From contig CM059186.1 in assembly GCA_030323885.1 (NCBI GenBank), forward strand, positions 169,493,230 to 169,557,229: 64,000 bases of DNA, read 5' to 3'. Below are positions 1-9,937 of this stretch, in pieces. This DNA is from Branchipolynoe longqiensis. Lineage: Eukaryota; Annelida; Polychaeta; Phyllodocida; Polynoidae. The notes under the pieces are model-generated. The model saw only the letters and a list, made by a program, of their open reading frames with translations, made no database searches and had not been told where the DNA came from. The position numbers and the translations under genes were made by a program. Position 1 is the first letter of the stretch, and each line of letters begins with the position of its first letter.

Positions 1-831
1 CCATAGCTGGGGGACTGCTGCATCCTTCCCCATCCTGAAGAGTGCCGCACAATACTCGGGCCATGTGGCTTCACCCAGGCCCACCTTCTCCCGCTTTGTA
101 CCACAAATTACACAGAGGTGTGGAAGGAATTTGGGCTTACCTCGTTTGCGGCCGAGTGCTGATCCGGCCGCAGCGAGCAGATCGTTGATGGCGTCCGTAC
201 GGTCAGTGTTTCTCTCGTATTCCGGTGTCGCGTATTGGCCGTACCCGGCCAGTATGTCACGGTCCTCCGTGTAGGCATCATTGAAGTGCATGGCATTGTT
301 TGTGGCGGCATGTACTGGGAGGGGAGGCGGGGGTTGGTTGTAAGTGGCATCAATCGCCGCCGCATGTGGTGTCAGAGGAAGCGTCGGTTGGTCGGAGGTG
401 GCGGCCCCGGCTGGCGGCCCGGCCGTTAGTGCCTGGCCGGCCATGCCACGTGGCAGCACCTCTGGTGTTCGTCTGTTAGGTCCTGTGTTAGTGTCCAGTC
501 TGGTATCCACTGTTGCTAATATGTCCGTGCGTAGATCCTGCATCTGGTTAGTCATGAGTGCCTGTATTGCCTCCAAGAGGCCGTCACCGAGGCCGCTGGG
601 GCCTGCCGTGGGTTGTGGTGGCGGTTGTGACAGCTGTTGTGACAGTGGTGGAGCCGACAGCGATGGCCGTGCCGTGTTGATCGTGTCGGGCATGTCATGC
701 GTGTCAGTTGTGTTGCTCGTCGTTCCGTTTCCACCTTGGTTGTTCGTCCTCGGGCATCCTCGCCCATTTGGCACATTGTTTTTGTTGCCTTTCTTTGCTG
801 CGTTCCGTGCTGATTTGCGTGGGGTCGGCAT
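1..831 (-). CDS. Gag-like ORF, truncated by the left window edge
   Basis: Reading the minus strand from the ATG at 829-831, the frame stays open for all 277 codons to the window edge, so its C-terminus is not visible. The start is lysine- and arginine-rich (MPTPRKSARNAAKK). A Gln/Pro/Thr-rich linker follows, with a short leucine-rich stretch (LGDGLLEAIQALM). The last 60 residues hold a CxxC (CVICGT) followed by a W-x-EY-x-ALFRM segment. Basic head, low-complexity linker and compact C-terminal part resemble the Gag-like ORF1 of DIRS/PAT-type or other retroelements; this is inference, as I recognise no catalytic motif. It is not obviously the same protein as the Gag-like ORF of the DIRS element at 4457-9936. 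It could also be a host low-complexity gene. The plus-strand ORFs over this region look like shadows of it. Confidence 0.5.
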   Translation of the reverse strand, partial: MPTPRKSARNAAKKGNKNNVPNGRGCPRTNNQGGNGTTSNTTDTHDMPDTINTARPSLSAPPLSQQLSQPPPQPTAGPSGLGDGLLEAIQALMTNQMQDLRTDILATVDTRLDTNTGPNRRTPEVLPRGMAGQALTAGPPAGAATSDQPTLPLTPHAAAIDATYNQPPPPLPVHAATNNAMHFNDAYTEDRDILAGYGQYATPEYERNTDRTDAINDLLAAAGSALGRKRGKPKFLPHLCVICGTKREKVGLGEATWPEYCAALFRMGKDAAVPQLW

Positions 832-1360
832 GTTATCCGTTGCTTGACGTTACGTTGCGTGGCGTGAAGTTAGCTGGTGGAGTTATCCGAATGGCAGCTG
901 GAGGAGTTGTGTGGCCGTGGAGGCGGTTTGGATTCGAACTGGTCACGTGGTGTTTTTGGCGGTAGGGGAGGGTGCGCCTCCTCCTGTGGCCGGGTGGAGG
1001 AGGTTCCTCCTTAACGCTAGGTGGCGCCATCAGCGCTGTGGGTATGGGTGTTCTTTCCCCTGGAGGCATGTGGAGTCGGATGGTTCAGTAGGGGGAGGGG
1101 CCGTCTCCGCCCCGTGAATTAGCCATGTTACGTTAACATGCATAATTATATGCATAACATAGCAGTCAAACTAGAAGGAATAGTCGCATGTTTATAATCA
1201 CATAGCGTATTATGTAACACATATATAAGGGGTATTTACACACATGGCACAGCAGTGAAACTAGTTGGAATTTAGTACTTTTATACTCACATAATGTATT
1301 ATACATCACATTATGTCTGTTAGATCCTGGCTCTGCCTCACGCCTGTGCCACTTGCAGGA

Positions 1361-1364
<4 letters not shown>

Positions 1365-1393
<29 letters not shown>
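1365..1393. repeat. (AT)n microsatellite
   Basis: Uninterrupted AT dinucleotide run in AT-rich spacer. Confidence 0.9.
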
Positions 1394-1399
<6 letters not shown>

Positions 1400-2006
1400 A
1401 TATTTATATACGCCCTCGTAAGGAACAACAGAACGAGGAGTGGTGGGAAGCCTAGTTTATTTAACCGAGGTCCTTGGCCGAGCAATAGATAGCCCTACTC
1501 GTAAAAGTTTTCAAATCAAGCTCATGTGTGACACCTGGACAGGCAGAATGGCATATGACAGGTGTGGGGTACAGGAAAAACTATCCTGGAATGCATCGGA
1601 ACGCAGTAAATGACAGAACGGTCCGGTATTTGACGAAATAAAAGCATAATAAATAAATAATATAATAAATATATAAGAAATAGCACAAGCCTACTCCGCC
1701 CATTTTATACTCATATAATTATTTATATATCACATAAATCATCGGTATGAGGTATTTCCTATTATTATTATGATCTGTTATCGTCTATTAACGGACTCAG
1801 ATTGATTTGCTGTGGCACATTCGCCTACGGTAGCGCCACCACCAGCAGTTCTTTGTACTTATTCCTCAGTCTTTGTATAGATCACTTGCTGCGAAAAGTT
1901 TTTTATTTATACGATAGGGCTATATTTTCCTGTCAAAGAGAAAAATAAACTCTTTCAATCCATCTTAGCTCTTTCTCTTTCTTCTCCACCTCAGCTAGGA
2001 TAAGTT

Positions 2007-2010
2007 TATA

Positions 2011-2058
<48 letters not shown>
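2007..2058. repeat. (TA)n microsatellite
   Basis: TA dinucleotide run with one C interruption. Short minus-strand ORFs reading Ile-Tyr repeats here are artefacts of it. Confidence 0.9.
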
Positions 2059-2060
<2 letters not shown>

Positions 2061-2173
2061 CCTCCGAGCGAGTGGAGAGCGAAGCCCCCTCGCAGGAGAT
2101 AGAGATGTTGGGGGAGGGGGTGCAACCCATTCCAGATCTTATTACACAGGATAATGGGTTGCTCACTATCCAT

Positions 2174-2240
2174 ACATATATATATCAATATATATAAATC
2201 AATATATATATATATATCAATATATATATCAATATATTTT
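2174..2240. repeat. (ATATATCA)n-like microsatellite
   Basis: ATATATATCA blocks recur four to five times with length variation. Confidence 0.8.
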
Positions 2241-2574
2241 TTAGCACTTTAGTGTGTCATTGCGTTGTATTAGGCTCCGAGTACAGTCTCGGGTTTGGAC
2301 CCGATACAACGCATTTCCCCGGGATTCGTGAAGTAAGTAATAACAATGTGTTTTGCCATGACTACACTTACGGGATGTGGCTTGCTGAAGCTGGAGAAGG
2401 AGTATGAAGGCAGGTAGCCTGTCAAGAACAACACCAATCATTAGAACTACAGAAGAAAGAACTTACATAGGTCACCAAGGCGTGAGTGGTAAACACTCTC
2501 ACATCCACTCACTTTCAAGGTGGATCTAGGTCAATTAGATTAAAGCATGTTATCAGAGTTGAATCGGAGGACTT

Positions 2575-2935
2575 AAGCTAAGATTCCTTACATGCGGTAT
2601 GCGGCATGCGGTATGCGAATGTGAATGCGACAAAAAATTGAAACGCCTTGAAGTCAATGGACTACATCCCTTACATGCTGTATGCGAATGCGAATGCGAC
2701 AACTCGATCGGTCCCTGTAGCGATCGGTGCGGCATGCGGCATGCGGCATGCGGCATGCAGTGCGCGGTATGCGAATAGAAACATCAGTCGCACTTGTCCA
2801 TTAGGTTTAGACGAGGAGAGGTGAATGAGCATTACGGAATGGACACACACAAGGGTGCAGAGGGGAAACATATGGTAGTGGTGGTGGTTGCGGTACGGGT
2901 TCGTAAAAATGCTACCATAGGCACATAAATATGAA
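2575..2935 (+). repeat. 7-mer/6-mer repeat family, copy 1
   Basis: The unit starts with a TTCCTTACATGCGG-type motif. It then has 7-mer runs (GCGGCAT/GCGGTAT), 6-mer runs (GCGAAT), a block AACGCCTTGAAGTCAATGGA, a hairpin with CGATCG arms around GGTCCCTGTAG, more GCGGCAT repeats, and a tail with GACGAGGAGAGG and GGGGAAACATATGGTAGTGG. The same order recurs at 3165, 3815, 42868 and 46637, so this is a dispersed family and not a simple microsatellite. Its mobilisation class is unknown. Confidence 0.75.
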
Positions 2936-3059
2936 TACTTATCTATAATTTGGTAATTATAAAGGTAGGAACCAGGAGTACCAAGAGGTACATAGATATA
3001 AATGCCATATTAGGCCATATGCAGTGCAGTATGGAGTATACTTGTTTATTTTTATTTTT

Positions 3060-3605
3060 TAAATATAGCCAGTCGTGTGCCACATGCCGCATGCCGCATA
3101 CCACATAGAAGGAATCCTCCCATTCGCATACCGCATGCCGCATGCCACATAGAAGGAATCTTAGCTTCATTCCTTACACGTGGCATGCGGCATGCGGTAT
3201 GCGAATGCGAATGAGGCAAAAAATCGAAACGCCTTGAAGTCAATGGACTACATTCCTTACACGCGGTATGCGAATGCGAATGCGAATGCGTCAACTCGAT
3301 CGGTCCCTGTAGCGATTGGTGCGGCATGCGGTATGCTGCACACGGTGTGCGAATAGAAACATCAGTCACACTTGTCCATTAGTTTTAGACGAGGAGAGGC
3401 GACTGAGCATTACGGAATGGTCACACACAAGGGTGCAGAGGGGAAACATATGGTAGTGGTGGTGGGGTTCAGTCAGTCGCACTTATCCATTAGTTTTAGA
3501 CGAGGAGAGGCGACTGAGCATTACGGAATGGTCACACACAAGGGTGCAGAGGGGAAACATATGGTAGTGGTGGTGGGGTTCGGGTTGGTAAAAATGCTAC
3601 CATAG
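3060..3605 (+). repeat. 7-mer/6-mer repeat family, copy 2 with duplicated tail
   Basis: It begins with a reverse-oriented GCATGCC/GCATACC run (3075-3160) followed by a forward unit like copy 1. The tail (GACGAGGAGAGGCGACTGAG to GGTAGTGGTGG) is duplicated with a 111-bp period (about 3371 and 3482). Confidence 0.7.
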
Positions 3606-4206
3606 CCACAAAAATATGAATATTAGGTCATATACTGTGCAGTATTGAGTATACTTGTATATTTTAATTTTTTAAATATAGCCAGTCGTGTGCTGCATGC
3701 CGCATGCTGCATGCTGCATGCCACATGTAAGGAATCATGCCATTCGCATACCGCATGCCGCATACTGCATACCGCATACCGCGTGTAAGGAATGCGCCCT
3801 TTAAGGGTACATTCCTTACACACGGTATTCGGTATGCGGTATGAGAATGCAAATGTGACAAAAAATCGAAACGCCTTGAAGCCTATGGGCTACATGCCTT
3901 ACAGGCGGTATGCGAATGCGAATGCGAATGCGACAACTCGATCAGTCCATGTAGCCATCGGTGCGGCATGTGGCATGCGGCACACGGTATGCAAATAGAA
4001 ACCATCAGTCGCATGTGTCCATTAGTTTTAGACGAGGAGAGGCGACTGATCATTACGGAACCGTCACACACAGGGGTGCGGAGGGGACACACAGGCATAG
4101 AGGGGTGCCGTGTACATGGTGATTAGTGTGTGCGGAGGGGAAACATATGGTAGTAGTAGTTGTAGTATTGGTGGTGGTGGTGGTGGTGGTGGTGCCGTGT
4201 ACATAG
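3606..4206 (+). repeat. 7-mer/6-mer repeat family, copy 3
   Basis: A reverse-oriented half (3680-3790) faces a forward half (3815-4150), making a rough inverted arrangement around AATGCGCCCTTTAAGGG. The tail ends in a GGT trinucleotide run (about 4168-4192). Confidence 0.7.
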
Positions 4207-4207
4207 T

Positions 4208-4456
4208 GATATATAATTCTGCTAATATATGCAGCAGAATAAGGATTATTATGGTAAGAAAGAGGCCACGAGGGGCCAGCGGCTACTAGATGTCGCGTCG
4301 GTCGAGCTCTCGTCATTTTTTGTAGTTTCAATTCCCGTATAGCAGTTGTGTAGGGCGGCTGTATTTAATCATTTTAGGGTGGGCCGCTGGCCCCTCGTGG
4401 CCTCTTTCTTGCCATAATAATCCTTATTCTGCTGCATATATTAGCAGAATTATATA
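4208..4456. mobile_element. Palindromic mini-element related to DIRS ends
   Basis: Two arms of about 75 bp are inverted copies (4208-4285 against 4380-4456), with a unique loop of about 95 bp. Inside each arm is a variant of the DIRS terminal sequence (GGCCACGAGGGGCCAGCGGC). In the left arm it runs on into AGATGTCGCGTCGGTCGAGC, which matches the inner side of the right end of the large DIRS element (9862-9898, opposite strand). This suggests a short deletion derivative of a related DIRS element, abutting the large one. Confidence 0.65.
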
Positions 4457-4494
4457 TTATGATGGTAATCAGGCCACGAGGGCCAGCCGCTACT
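4457..4494. repeat. DIRS left inverted terminal repeat
   Basis: Begins TTATGATGGTAATCAGGCC and is an exact reverse complement of 9899-9936. Confidence 0.9.
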
Positions 4495-4695
4495 TTGTGT
4501 TGCGACTGGTAACTGGAATTGGTTGTCGTTAGTTGTAATTGGTAGTGCATTTGCTACATAGAAAGGAAGGTATTGTCAACACATTTATTTGTTGCTTATT
4601 GCTTTTTATTCAACTTTTTTAGTAACTAACAGGTGACTCTTAAGTCTGATACATGTAAGTTTTTTCTTGGATATGTAAGTAAGTCAGTAATGTCT

Positions 4696-5826
4696 TTAAC
4701 AGTTCTGTTCCCTCTCCCAGATGTCCAGGATCAGGTTTGTTACCGTGTGACTGTTCACGACTGGTCGGTTGTAGAACCTCCTGAATGTACCTTCCCCCGA
4801 CCACCCCGCTGCTAGGAGGATCGTGGCTAGTGGTACCTGCCTCCTGGCCACAGCGCTGGTCGTCGCGTGCCTGCATGGGTAGGGGGTGTAGTCCCCCGTG
4901 TTTATTCCTGCTTCCCTCATCGTGCTCTTTACATATCTCGTTAGGGTGTCCTGGGAGGCCCTTACATGTGGGGGCCTGGTGGTTGCGAAAACGGCCGGTG
5001 CCGCCGTCGTGAGTTCACTCCTCTCCATGTATGTTTTGAGGTGGCTGTACACGCACAATTCTAACACCTCAAATTCTTTGAAGCTTAATACCAACGGGTT
5101 CCTGCTGGGATCGTTAGACTTTAGCTTTGTGGTGTATGTCAGTGTGCACATTCCTTGATCCCACCTAAAGTCCTCCCGTTTCATTAACCCCAGTGCTTTC
5201 AATCTTTGTCCCGTCGCCAACAAGAATAAACACAGTGTTCTCTTGTTAAGTCTGTCCACATTTAGCTCGTCTGTCGGTCCCCACCCCCGTAAGTACTCCA
5301 ATAGGGGTTGTGGATCCCAGATCGCTGTGTATTTCGGGTTAGCTGGCTTCAGGTTGCCTATCCCTTTGAGTAGTCGGCTTACTAGTGGGTGTTCCCCGAA
5401 CGGCACGCCCCCTACCGTTACGAAAGTGGACAGCAGTGACCTCACCGTGTTGATGGTGTTACGTGCTGCCCCGCCCGAGAATAGCGTCTGTAGGTATGCT
5501 ATGCCCTGTTGTATTGTTGGCCTCCTGGGGTTGATCCTCTCCAGATCACAATGTGCTACCCATCTCCTCAGAACCAACGTGTATTGTTTCTGGGTGGCTG
5601 CTGCCCAGGAGGCCATGAGCGTGTGGGCGGCTGCCCTGTTCATACCCATGGCCTCGAACATGCCGCCTAGAGTGGTGTGACTCTCAGTCTCATGCTGTTC
5701 GTCAGTGGGAATCGCTTCCCCACTTTCCCCTTCAGTGATAGCGTGCCTGGTTTCACCGGGATCATCCAAGATGTTGTGTACCCTCTCAGTTTGCGCAGCA
5801 ACGGGTACCAGGTCTGTGTGGGCCAC
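4696..5826 (-). CDS. DIRS tyrosine recombinase (376 aa)
   Basis: The product should integrate the circular DNA of a DIRS element by site-specific recombination in the nucleus. Residues 60-150 form the SAM-like N-terminal core-binding part and 190-365 the catalytic part. Visible catalytic candidates are Arg208 (TGQRLK), Lys234/236 (TTKLKS), Arg319 (PYPCRHA), Trp342 (AAGWSG) and the nucleophile Tyr352 (FRRFYNRP). In the HxxR box the first position reads Tyr316 instead of the usual His, which may impair activity. The frame is uninterrupted and overlaps the end of the RT-RNase H ORF by 160 bp in another frame, an arrangement known in DIRS elements. The ATG at 5826 lies inside that overlap; a later start is possible. 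Plus-strand ORFs here are shadows. Confidence 0.85.
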   Translation of the reverse strand: MAHTDLVPVAAQTERVHNILDDPGETRHAITEGESGEAIPTDEQHETESHTTLGGMFEAMGMNRAAAHTLMASWAAATQKQYTLVLRRWVAHCDLERINPRRPTIQQGIAYLQTLFSGGAARNTINTVRSLLSTFVTVGGVPFGEHPLVSRLLKGIGNLKPANPKYTAIWDPQPLLEYLRGWGPTDELNVDRLNKRTLCLFLLATGQRLKALGLMKREDFRWDQGMCTLTYTTKLKSNDPSRNPLVLSFKEFEVLELCVYSHLKTYMERSELTTAAPAVFATTRPPHVRASQDTLTRYVKSTMREAGINTGDYTPYPCRHATTSAVARRQVPLATILLAAGWSGEGTFRRFYNRPVVNSHTVTNLILDIWEREQNC

Positions 5827-7559
5827 TCCGGTGTCACCAGGATGCCTCTCGGTTGCTCCTGTATAATCTTGTTGATTACTCTCGACAGGCAGCTGAAAGG
5901 TGGGAATACGTAAGCATTAGTGTTTTTCCAGCTCAGTGAAAGTGCGTCTGTGCCCCTTGCCTGTCTATCGTACTCCCGTGTGACATATTGTTCTAATTTT
6001 CTATTGTCCCTGGACGCAAAGAGGTCCACTGTGGGCTTTCCCAGTGTCTCGAAGATATCTTTGATAGTGTGGTCGTCTAACGTCCACTCCCCCGCATCTG
6101 TGAATACCCTGGATGCCCAATCAGCTTCAATGTTGTCCACCCCTGGGCAGAACCTGACAGATATGGTAATGTTTTTCTTTTCTGTGATTTCCCATATCTG
6201 TTCTGTCTCCTGCTGGCATGTCTTGGATCTCGCAGATCCCCCTTTCCCTATACAGGCTACCGTAGTGGTATTATCTGCGAATACCCTCACGTGTTTCCCT
6301 TCTAGTTTTTCGCCCAGGTGTTCTAGTGTGCGTCTCACTGCTCTTAGTTCTAGTACGTTAATGTGTGTGTTTTCCTTAACTGTCTCGTCCCATTGCTCCC
6401 CGTAGTGTGTTTGGTGTGTCTGGCTGTAGTAACCCCAGCCATGTGAGGAAGTGTCTGTATATAGACACACATCCACTGGTGTCGGTTTGTATGCTCTCAT
6501 GGCTTGTTCTAAATTGTCAATCCAAAATTGGATGCATTCCCTCACCCTGCGTGTGAGCGTGCATGCTTTATCGTAGTTCCCTCTGGTTTCTCGTAGATTC
6601 CAATTGAGTGCCCGTACCATTGATTTGGATTTTATTCTAGCCCACTTGTTGCCCTGGTCTGTGGCTACTAGTTTGCCAATCAATGCTGCTAGCGTTTTGA
6701 TTTTTAGGTTTCCCTCCTGTAGTACTTCCTTTGCGAAGTTTATCAGCTCCCCGCATTTTTTCCTTGGTAAGTCTACCCTCATTAAGTTTGTGTTTATTCG
6801 GAAACCCAGGAATTGTAGCTCTCACCTTGGCTGCATCGCGGTTTTTTCTCTGTTTATCGTGAATCCTAGTCTAGTTAGCAGTTCTAACGTTAAGCTTACG
6901 GCCTCTGTTACCTCGGCCTCAGTGTTCCCTATCAGTATCGTGTCGTCTATGTAGAAACATAGTAATATACAGTGTTGTGACCTTAGGTAGCTCATTACTG
7001 CTTTCATGATTTTGGTAAATATTCTGGGCCCCGAGCTTAGCCCGTTAGGTAGAACTCTGAACCGGTACCTGTTCCCCCCATGTAAGAATTGTAGCAGATC
7101 TCGGTCTGCCTCCCTGATTTCTAGACTGTGGTAGGCTTGTGAAATGTCTATGCTCGCCAGCCAGGCGCCCTGTGTTATTAACTGCATCACCGTGGCTAAC
7201 TGTTCCATTTTAAAATGTCGGTAGACTATGAATTCGTTTAGTTTAGATAGGTTGAGAATAGGGCGGAAATCTCCATCCTTCTTAGGTCTTAAGAATAGGT
7301 GGAACATGTAGGAGCGTTTGGTGCTCATGGCCATTTCTATTATCCCTTGTTCATGTATTTCCATTACTTTGGCATTTAATATTTCGTTGTTCCCTTTACT
7401 GTCTGACACCGGCTCTACTGCCTGCCCAGGTAAATTGGTGATTTCAATTTTTATGCCATTCACCATGAGTTTCACCCACGCATTATCAGTGATACTCTCC
7501 CATTCTCTCGCTCTCCCCATCACGCCCCCTGCTTTGAAAGTGCTAGGAATATTACTCAC
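5667..7559 (-). pseudogene. DIRS reverse transcriptase-RNase H-methylase-like polyprotein, one nonsense codon
   Basis: Two ORFs (7559-6822 and 6782-5667) lie in the same minus-strand frame, separated by a single TGA at 6822-6824, so this is one coding region with one nonsense codon. The first part has RT fingers and palm: FRPILNLSKLN, LASIDISQAYHSL, the DIRS-typical LPNGLSSGPRIFTK, and catalytic YIDD in CFYIDDTILIG. After the stop come the RT thumb and RNase H (acidic residues in LYTDTSSHGWG, INVLELRA and VFADNTTT). A C-terminal block follows with VDLFASRDN and VFPPFSCLSRVI, which in DIRS elements corresponds to the methylase-like domain; that last assignment is from family knowledge. All core motifs are intact, so decay looks recent. 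Confidence 0.85.
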
Positions 7560-7564
7560 TTTGT

Positions 7565-9245
7565 CTATTGCCTTGCCGGTCGCGCTCTGTGTCCCGTTCC
7601 TCGGCCCCGCCCCCCCCTGTGGGGGCGTGTCTGTCCTCCGCCGCTTTGGCGGTGGTGGTCCAGTCTGTGGCGTGCGGAGTACTGCTGGTTGTTTTGGGAA
7701 GCGTAGTAGGTTGGGCGGCCCCTCCCCTGGCCGCCTCTGTAGTTTCCCTGCTTTCTGTCAGGTCTTGTGTACTGCCTACCGTTGCCCCTTACTATGGAGT
7801 TGGCTGTCTTCTGGTTCGCCTCCAGCATGGTCACTTGTGCCGCCAGGTCCTCCCCTAGGAGGTACTTAAAGCCCCTGCTTCCCTCCTTTTTTGCCAATGT
7901 TTTTATCTGTGTCTGCAGAGTCGGTCGCACATTGTCCCGTCTCAGTCCCAGTATCGTGTTGCTGGTGCGTGCGAGTAACTTTAGGGTAGTGACCAGTGCC
8001 TCCGCCATTTCGTTCTTAGACAATGGTCTATTGGTCTCTATGCCGTCCAGTGCTTTTGCCAACGGTCTAGCAGCATACTGAACACCCCACTGGGCTGCCG
8101 CTAGAGCCGAGTTATTGTCCCTTACTCGCTGTTGTAGGGTGGGTTCTATCTCTGGGTTCATACGTGTTTTGTGGAACACTTCCACATTCCCTGGTCTTGG
8201 AAGCACTGCGTAAAGTTCCGTGACCTCTGTCTTGGTCATCGGGTTGTTCCATAGCGCGGTTAGTAGCTTGGCCGTATTATCCGCCAAGTTTCCGCACTCC
8301 GCGTCCAACGGCGCTTTTTCCGCTGGTATAAACTGTTCCAGGTATGATGTTTCCTCCCTTCCCACGGCCTCCTGTGGCCGTGGAGCGGTCTGGGTGGGCG
8401 TGGCCGCGCGCTTGTGGTACCGTCACCGGGGTTGGTGTCCCCACGCTGTAGGGCGGTGGTGGTGAGGCCATCGGTGTAGCAGGTCTTGCCTGCTGCACGT
8501 CCCGTCTGGGCAAGCTGAAGGTCGATGGTCTCGGCCTCTGCACTTGCTCGCCCCGAGGTGGTTCGCCTCTTGCCGCCAATGTTGGGGGGGATGGTCCCTG
8601 AGTATCCCCCTGTGACCAGTTTATTGAATAACCTGCCCTTCTGTTATGTATCTCCTCCTGTAGTTCAAGCTTTCACGCCTCCAGGCGTTCTAGCTCTGCG
8701 ATCGGGGTGGGTACGTAATCGGGTCCCCTCCACTGGTCTCCACAAGCTGGGTCGGGTGGCGGGCTGAACGTGTTAGATAGATCCGCTACCACCATCCTCA
8801 GTCCTCTGTGCAGACCTCCCACTGGGGGTGGCGTGTACGTCGGTGAGGTGGCTGCTAGTACCAGCCTCCTCCCGCTACTGTCCGTTTGTAACACAGTGTC
8901 CGGCGAGGGCGGCTCCTTGAGTGTGGTCGTCGGGTAGCTATGTTCATCCCACGTGGGCGTCCCCGCCCCATAGTCCACGGTATCCATGTCCGCTTCCGAG
9001 TTAGAGTCCGACTCGTGAGGTAGCGGTACAAACAGTTCTTCCGGCGAAGAGTCTACCCTTCTTCTTTCTGTCCTCTCAATAAATTCGGACAGTATGCTTG
9101 CCGCTCGCTCGCCTTTGGCATTGCAGGGAAAGCCCGTAGAGGTTGTGGGTGAGGGCGTGCGTGATATGTGGTGTGCCATGTTGAAGTGAGCCGTTAGAGG
9201 TGGTCGTGGTTTGACCGTGAGTCCCGCCATCGGCGTCCAGCTCAT
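7565..9245 (-). pseudogene. DIRS Gag-like ORF1, degraded
   Basis: The ORF lies immediately upstream of RT, with a 5-bp gap. From the ATG at 9245 an acidic, proline-rich region of 190 codons runs to a TGA at 8673-8675. The same frame is open again from about 8670 to 8277. A second frame (8365-7565, 266 codons) takes over near 8370, implying a frameshift there. The second segment starts YLEQFIPAEKAP and has a helical middle (ALAAAQWGVQYAARPLAKAL). It ends in an Arg/Gly/Gln-rich tail (RPDRKQGNYRGGQGRGRP), a nucleic-acid-binding tail expected for a Gag-like protein. The frame change could be a genuine programmed shift, but with the extra stop, decay is simpler. Function is inferred from position and composition. 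Confidence 0.6.
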
Positions 9246-9898
9246 ATCCGGTTCGTAATTTAATTACGCCCCTGCTGCTGATTATGGCCTCAGCGGCGTC
9301 ACCTTCTGAGGTGGCCCACCTGTTGGTCCCCGTCCCCGTGGCCTCGCCCTGACCCCAGGGTCGGCGTCCACGGTTTGCCGCGCCCCCCCCCCCACCCGCA
9401 CTCAGAAGAGTGTGTGATGGGTGTAGGTGGAGGGGGGGTGGGATGGGGTGGAGAGGATCCCAACGATCCTGTCTGCTCTGCTTGTGCTGCTGCCCCCCGC
9501 AGGGAAAGCAGAAGTCCTAAGACTTATAACAGCCGACAAGCGGTGCAACCACCCAAGTCTAACCTCCGGTACAGGCAAGCCTGACCGCGCGCAACGCAGA
9601 GGTATAGAATGGACCCGTAGGTCTGGCCAAAGGCCAAGCCGCCGTGGCGGTGGTACCCAGTGGGTGCCATACTTACCAGGATAATATCAGCTCCTGTGAT
9701 ATTATCCTAGCCTCCGGTACAGTTTACACTGTCCGCGCGCAACGCAGAGGCTGGGTGCCAGAGGCTACCCACTGATACCTTATCAGTGTGCTGCCGCGTA
9801 CAGGGGTCGAGCCCTCCTGCCACGCAGCGCGTCGCATGATGTCCTGCTCTCTCGATAGCTAGTCCAAAAGTGGCGAGAGCTCGACCGACGCGACATCT
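9246..9898 (-). promoter_or_regulatory. DIRS 5' leader with duplicated hairpin module
   Basis: Non-coding, GC-rich region between right ITR and ORF1. Two diverged copies of a module (about 9563-9708 and 9711-9787) both contain CCTCCGGTACAG and GCGCGCAACGCAGAG. Each ends in a perfect hairpin: AGGATAATATCA/TGATATTATCCT with a 7-nt loop (9678-9708), and ACTGATA/TATCAGT with a 3-nt loop (9771-9787). Different stem sequences at the same module position argue for conserved structure. A role in packaging or template switching is speculation. Confidence 0.55.
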
Positions 9899-9936
9899 AG
9901 TAGCGGCTGGCCCTCGTGGCCTGATTACCATCATAA
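9899..9936. repeat. DIRS right inverted terminal repeat
   Basis: Ends CCTGATTACCATCATAA and exactly complements 4457-4494. Inner flanking bases 9862-9898 are also found in the mini-element at 4287-4311. Confidence 0.9.
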
Positions 9937-9937
9937 T

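Larger units (their letters stand above)
832..2574. other. AT-rich spacer without a recognisable gene
   Basis: 832-1120 is GC-richer and is probably the 5' leader of the minus-strand Gag-like ORF. Beyond it the DNA is AT-rich. A roughly 90-bp segment is imperfectly duplicated (CAGCAGTCAAACTAG near 1162 and CAGCAGTGAAACTAG near 1250). No coding signal was found on either strand. Confidence 0.5.
4457..9936 (-). mobile_element. DIRS-like tyrosine-recombinase retrotransposon
   Basis: Perfect 38-bp inverted termini (4457-4494 and 9899-9936) bound a minus-strand order of Gag-like ORF, RT-RNase H-methylase-like ORF, then tyrosine recombinase. That order, inverted termini instead of LTRs, and a recombinase in place of a DDE integrase define the DIRS group. 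Gag-like and RT frames carry disruptions while the recombinase frame is open. The element sits inside the 7-mer/6-mer repeat field (copy 3 on its left, copy 4 on its right). I found no target duplication, as expected for recombinase-mediated insertion. I could not identify an internal complementary region. Confidence 0.85.

Noticed and set aside
344..847. 167-codon plus-strand ORF
   Set aside because: Shadow of the longer minus-strand Gag-like frame, with low-complexity Val/Ser content.
3372..3605. 77-codon ORF with a repeated 35-residue block
   Set aside because: Created by the 111-bp duplication in the 7-mer/6-mer family, not seen as coding elsewhere.
5243..5680. Plus-strand ORFs opposite the DIRS genes (also 5920-6405, 7318-7869)
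   Set aside because: Antisense shadows of the recombinase, RT and Gag frames.
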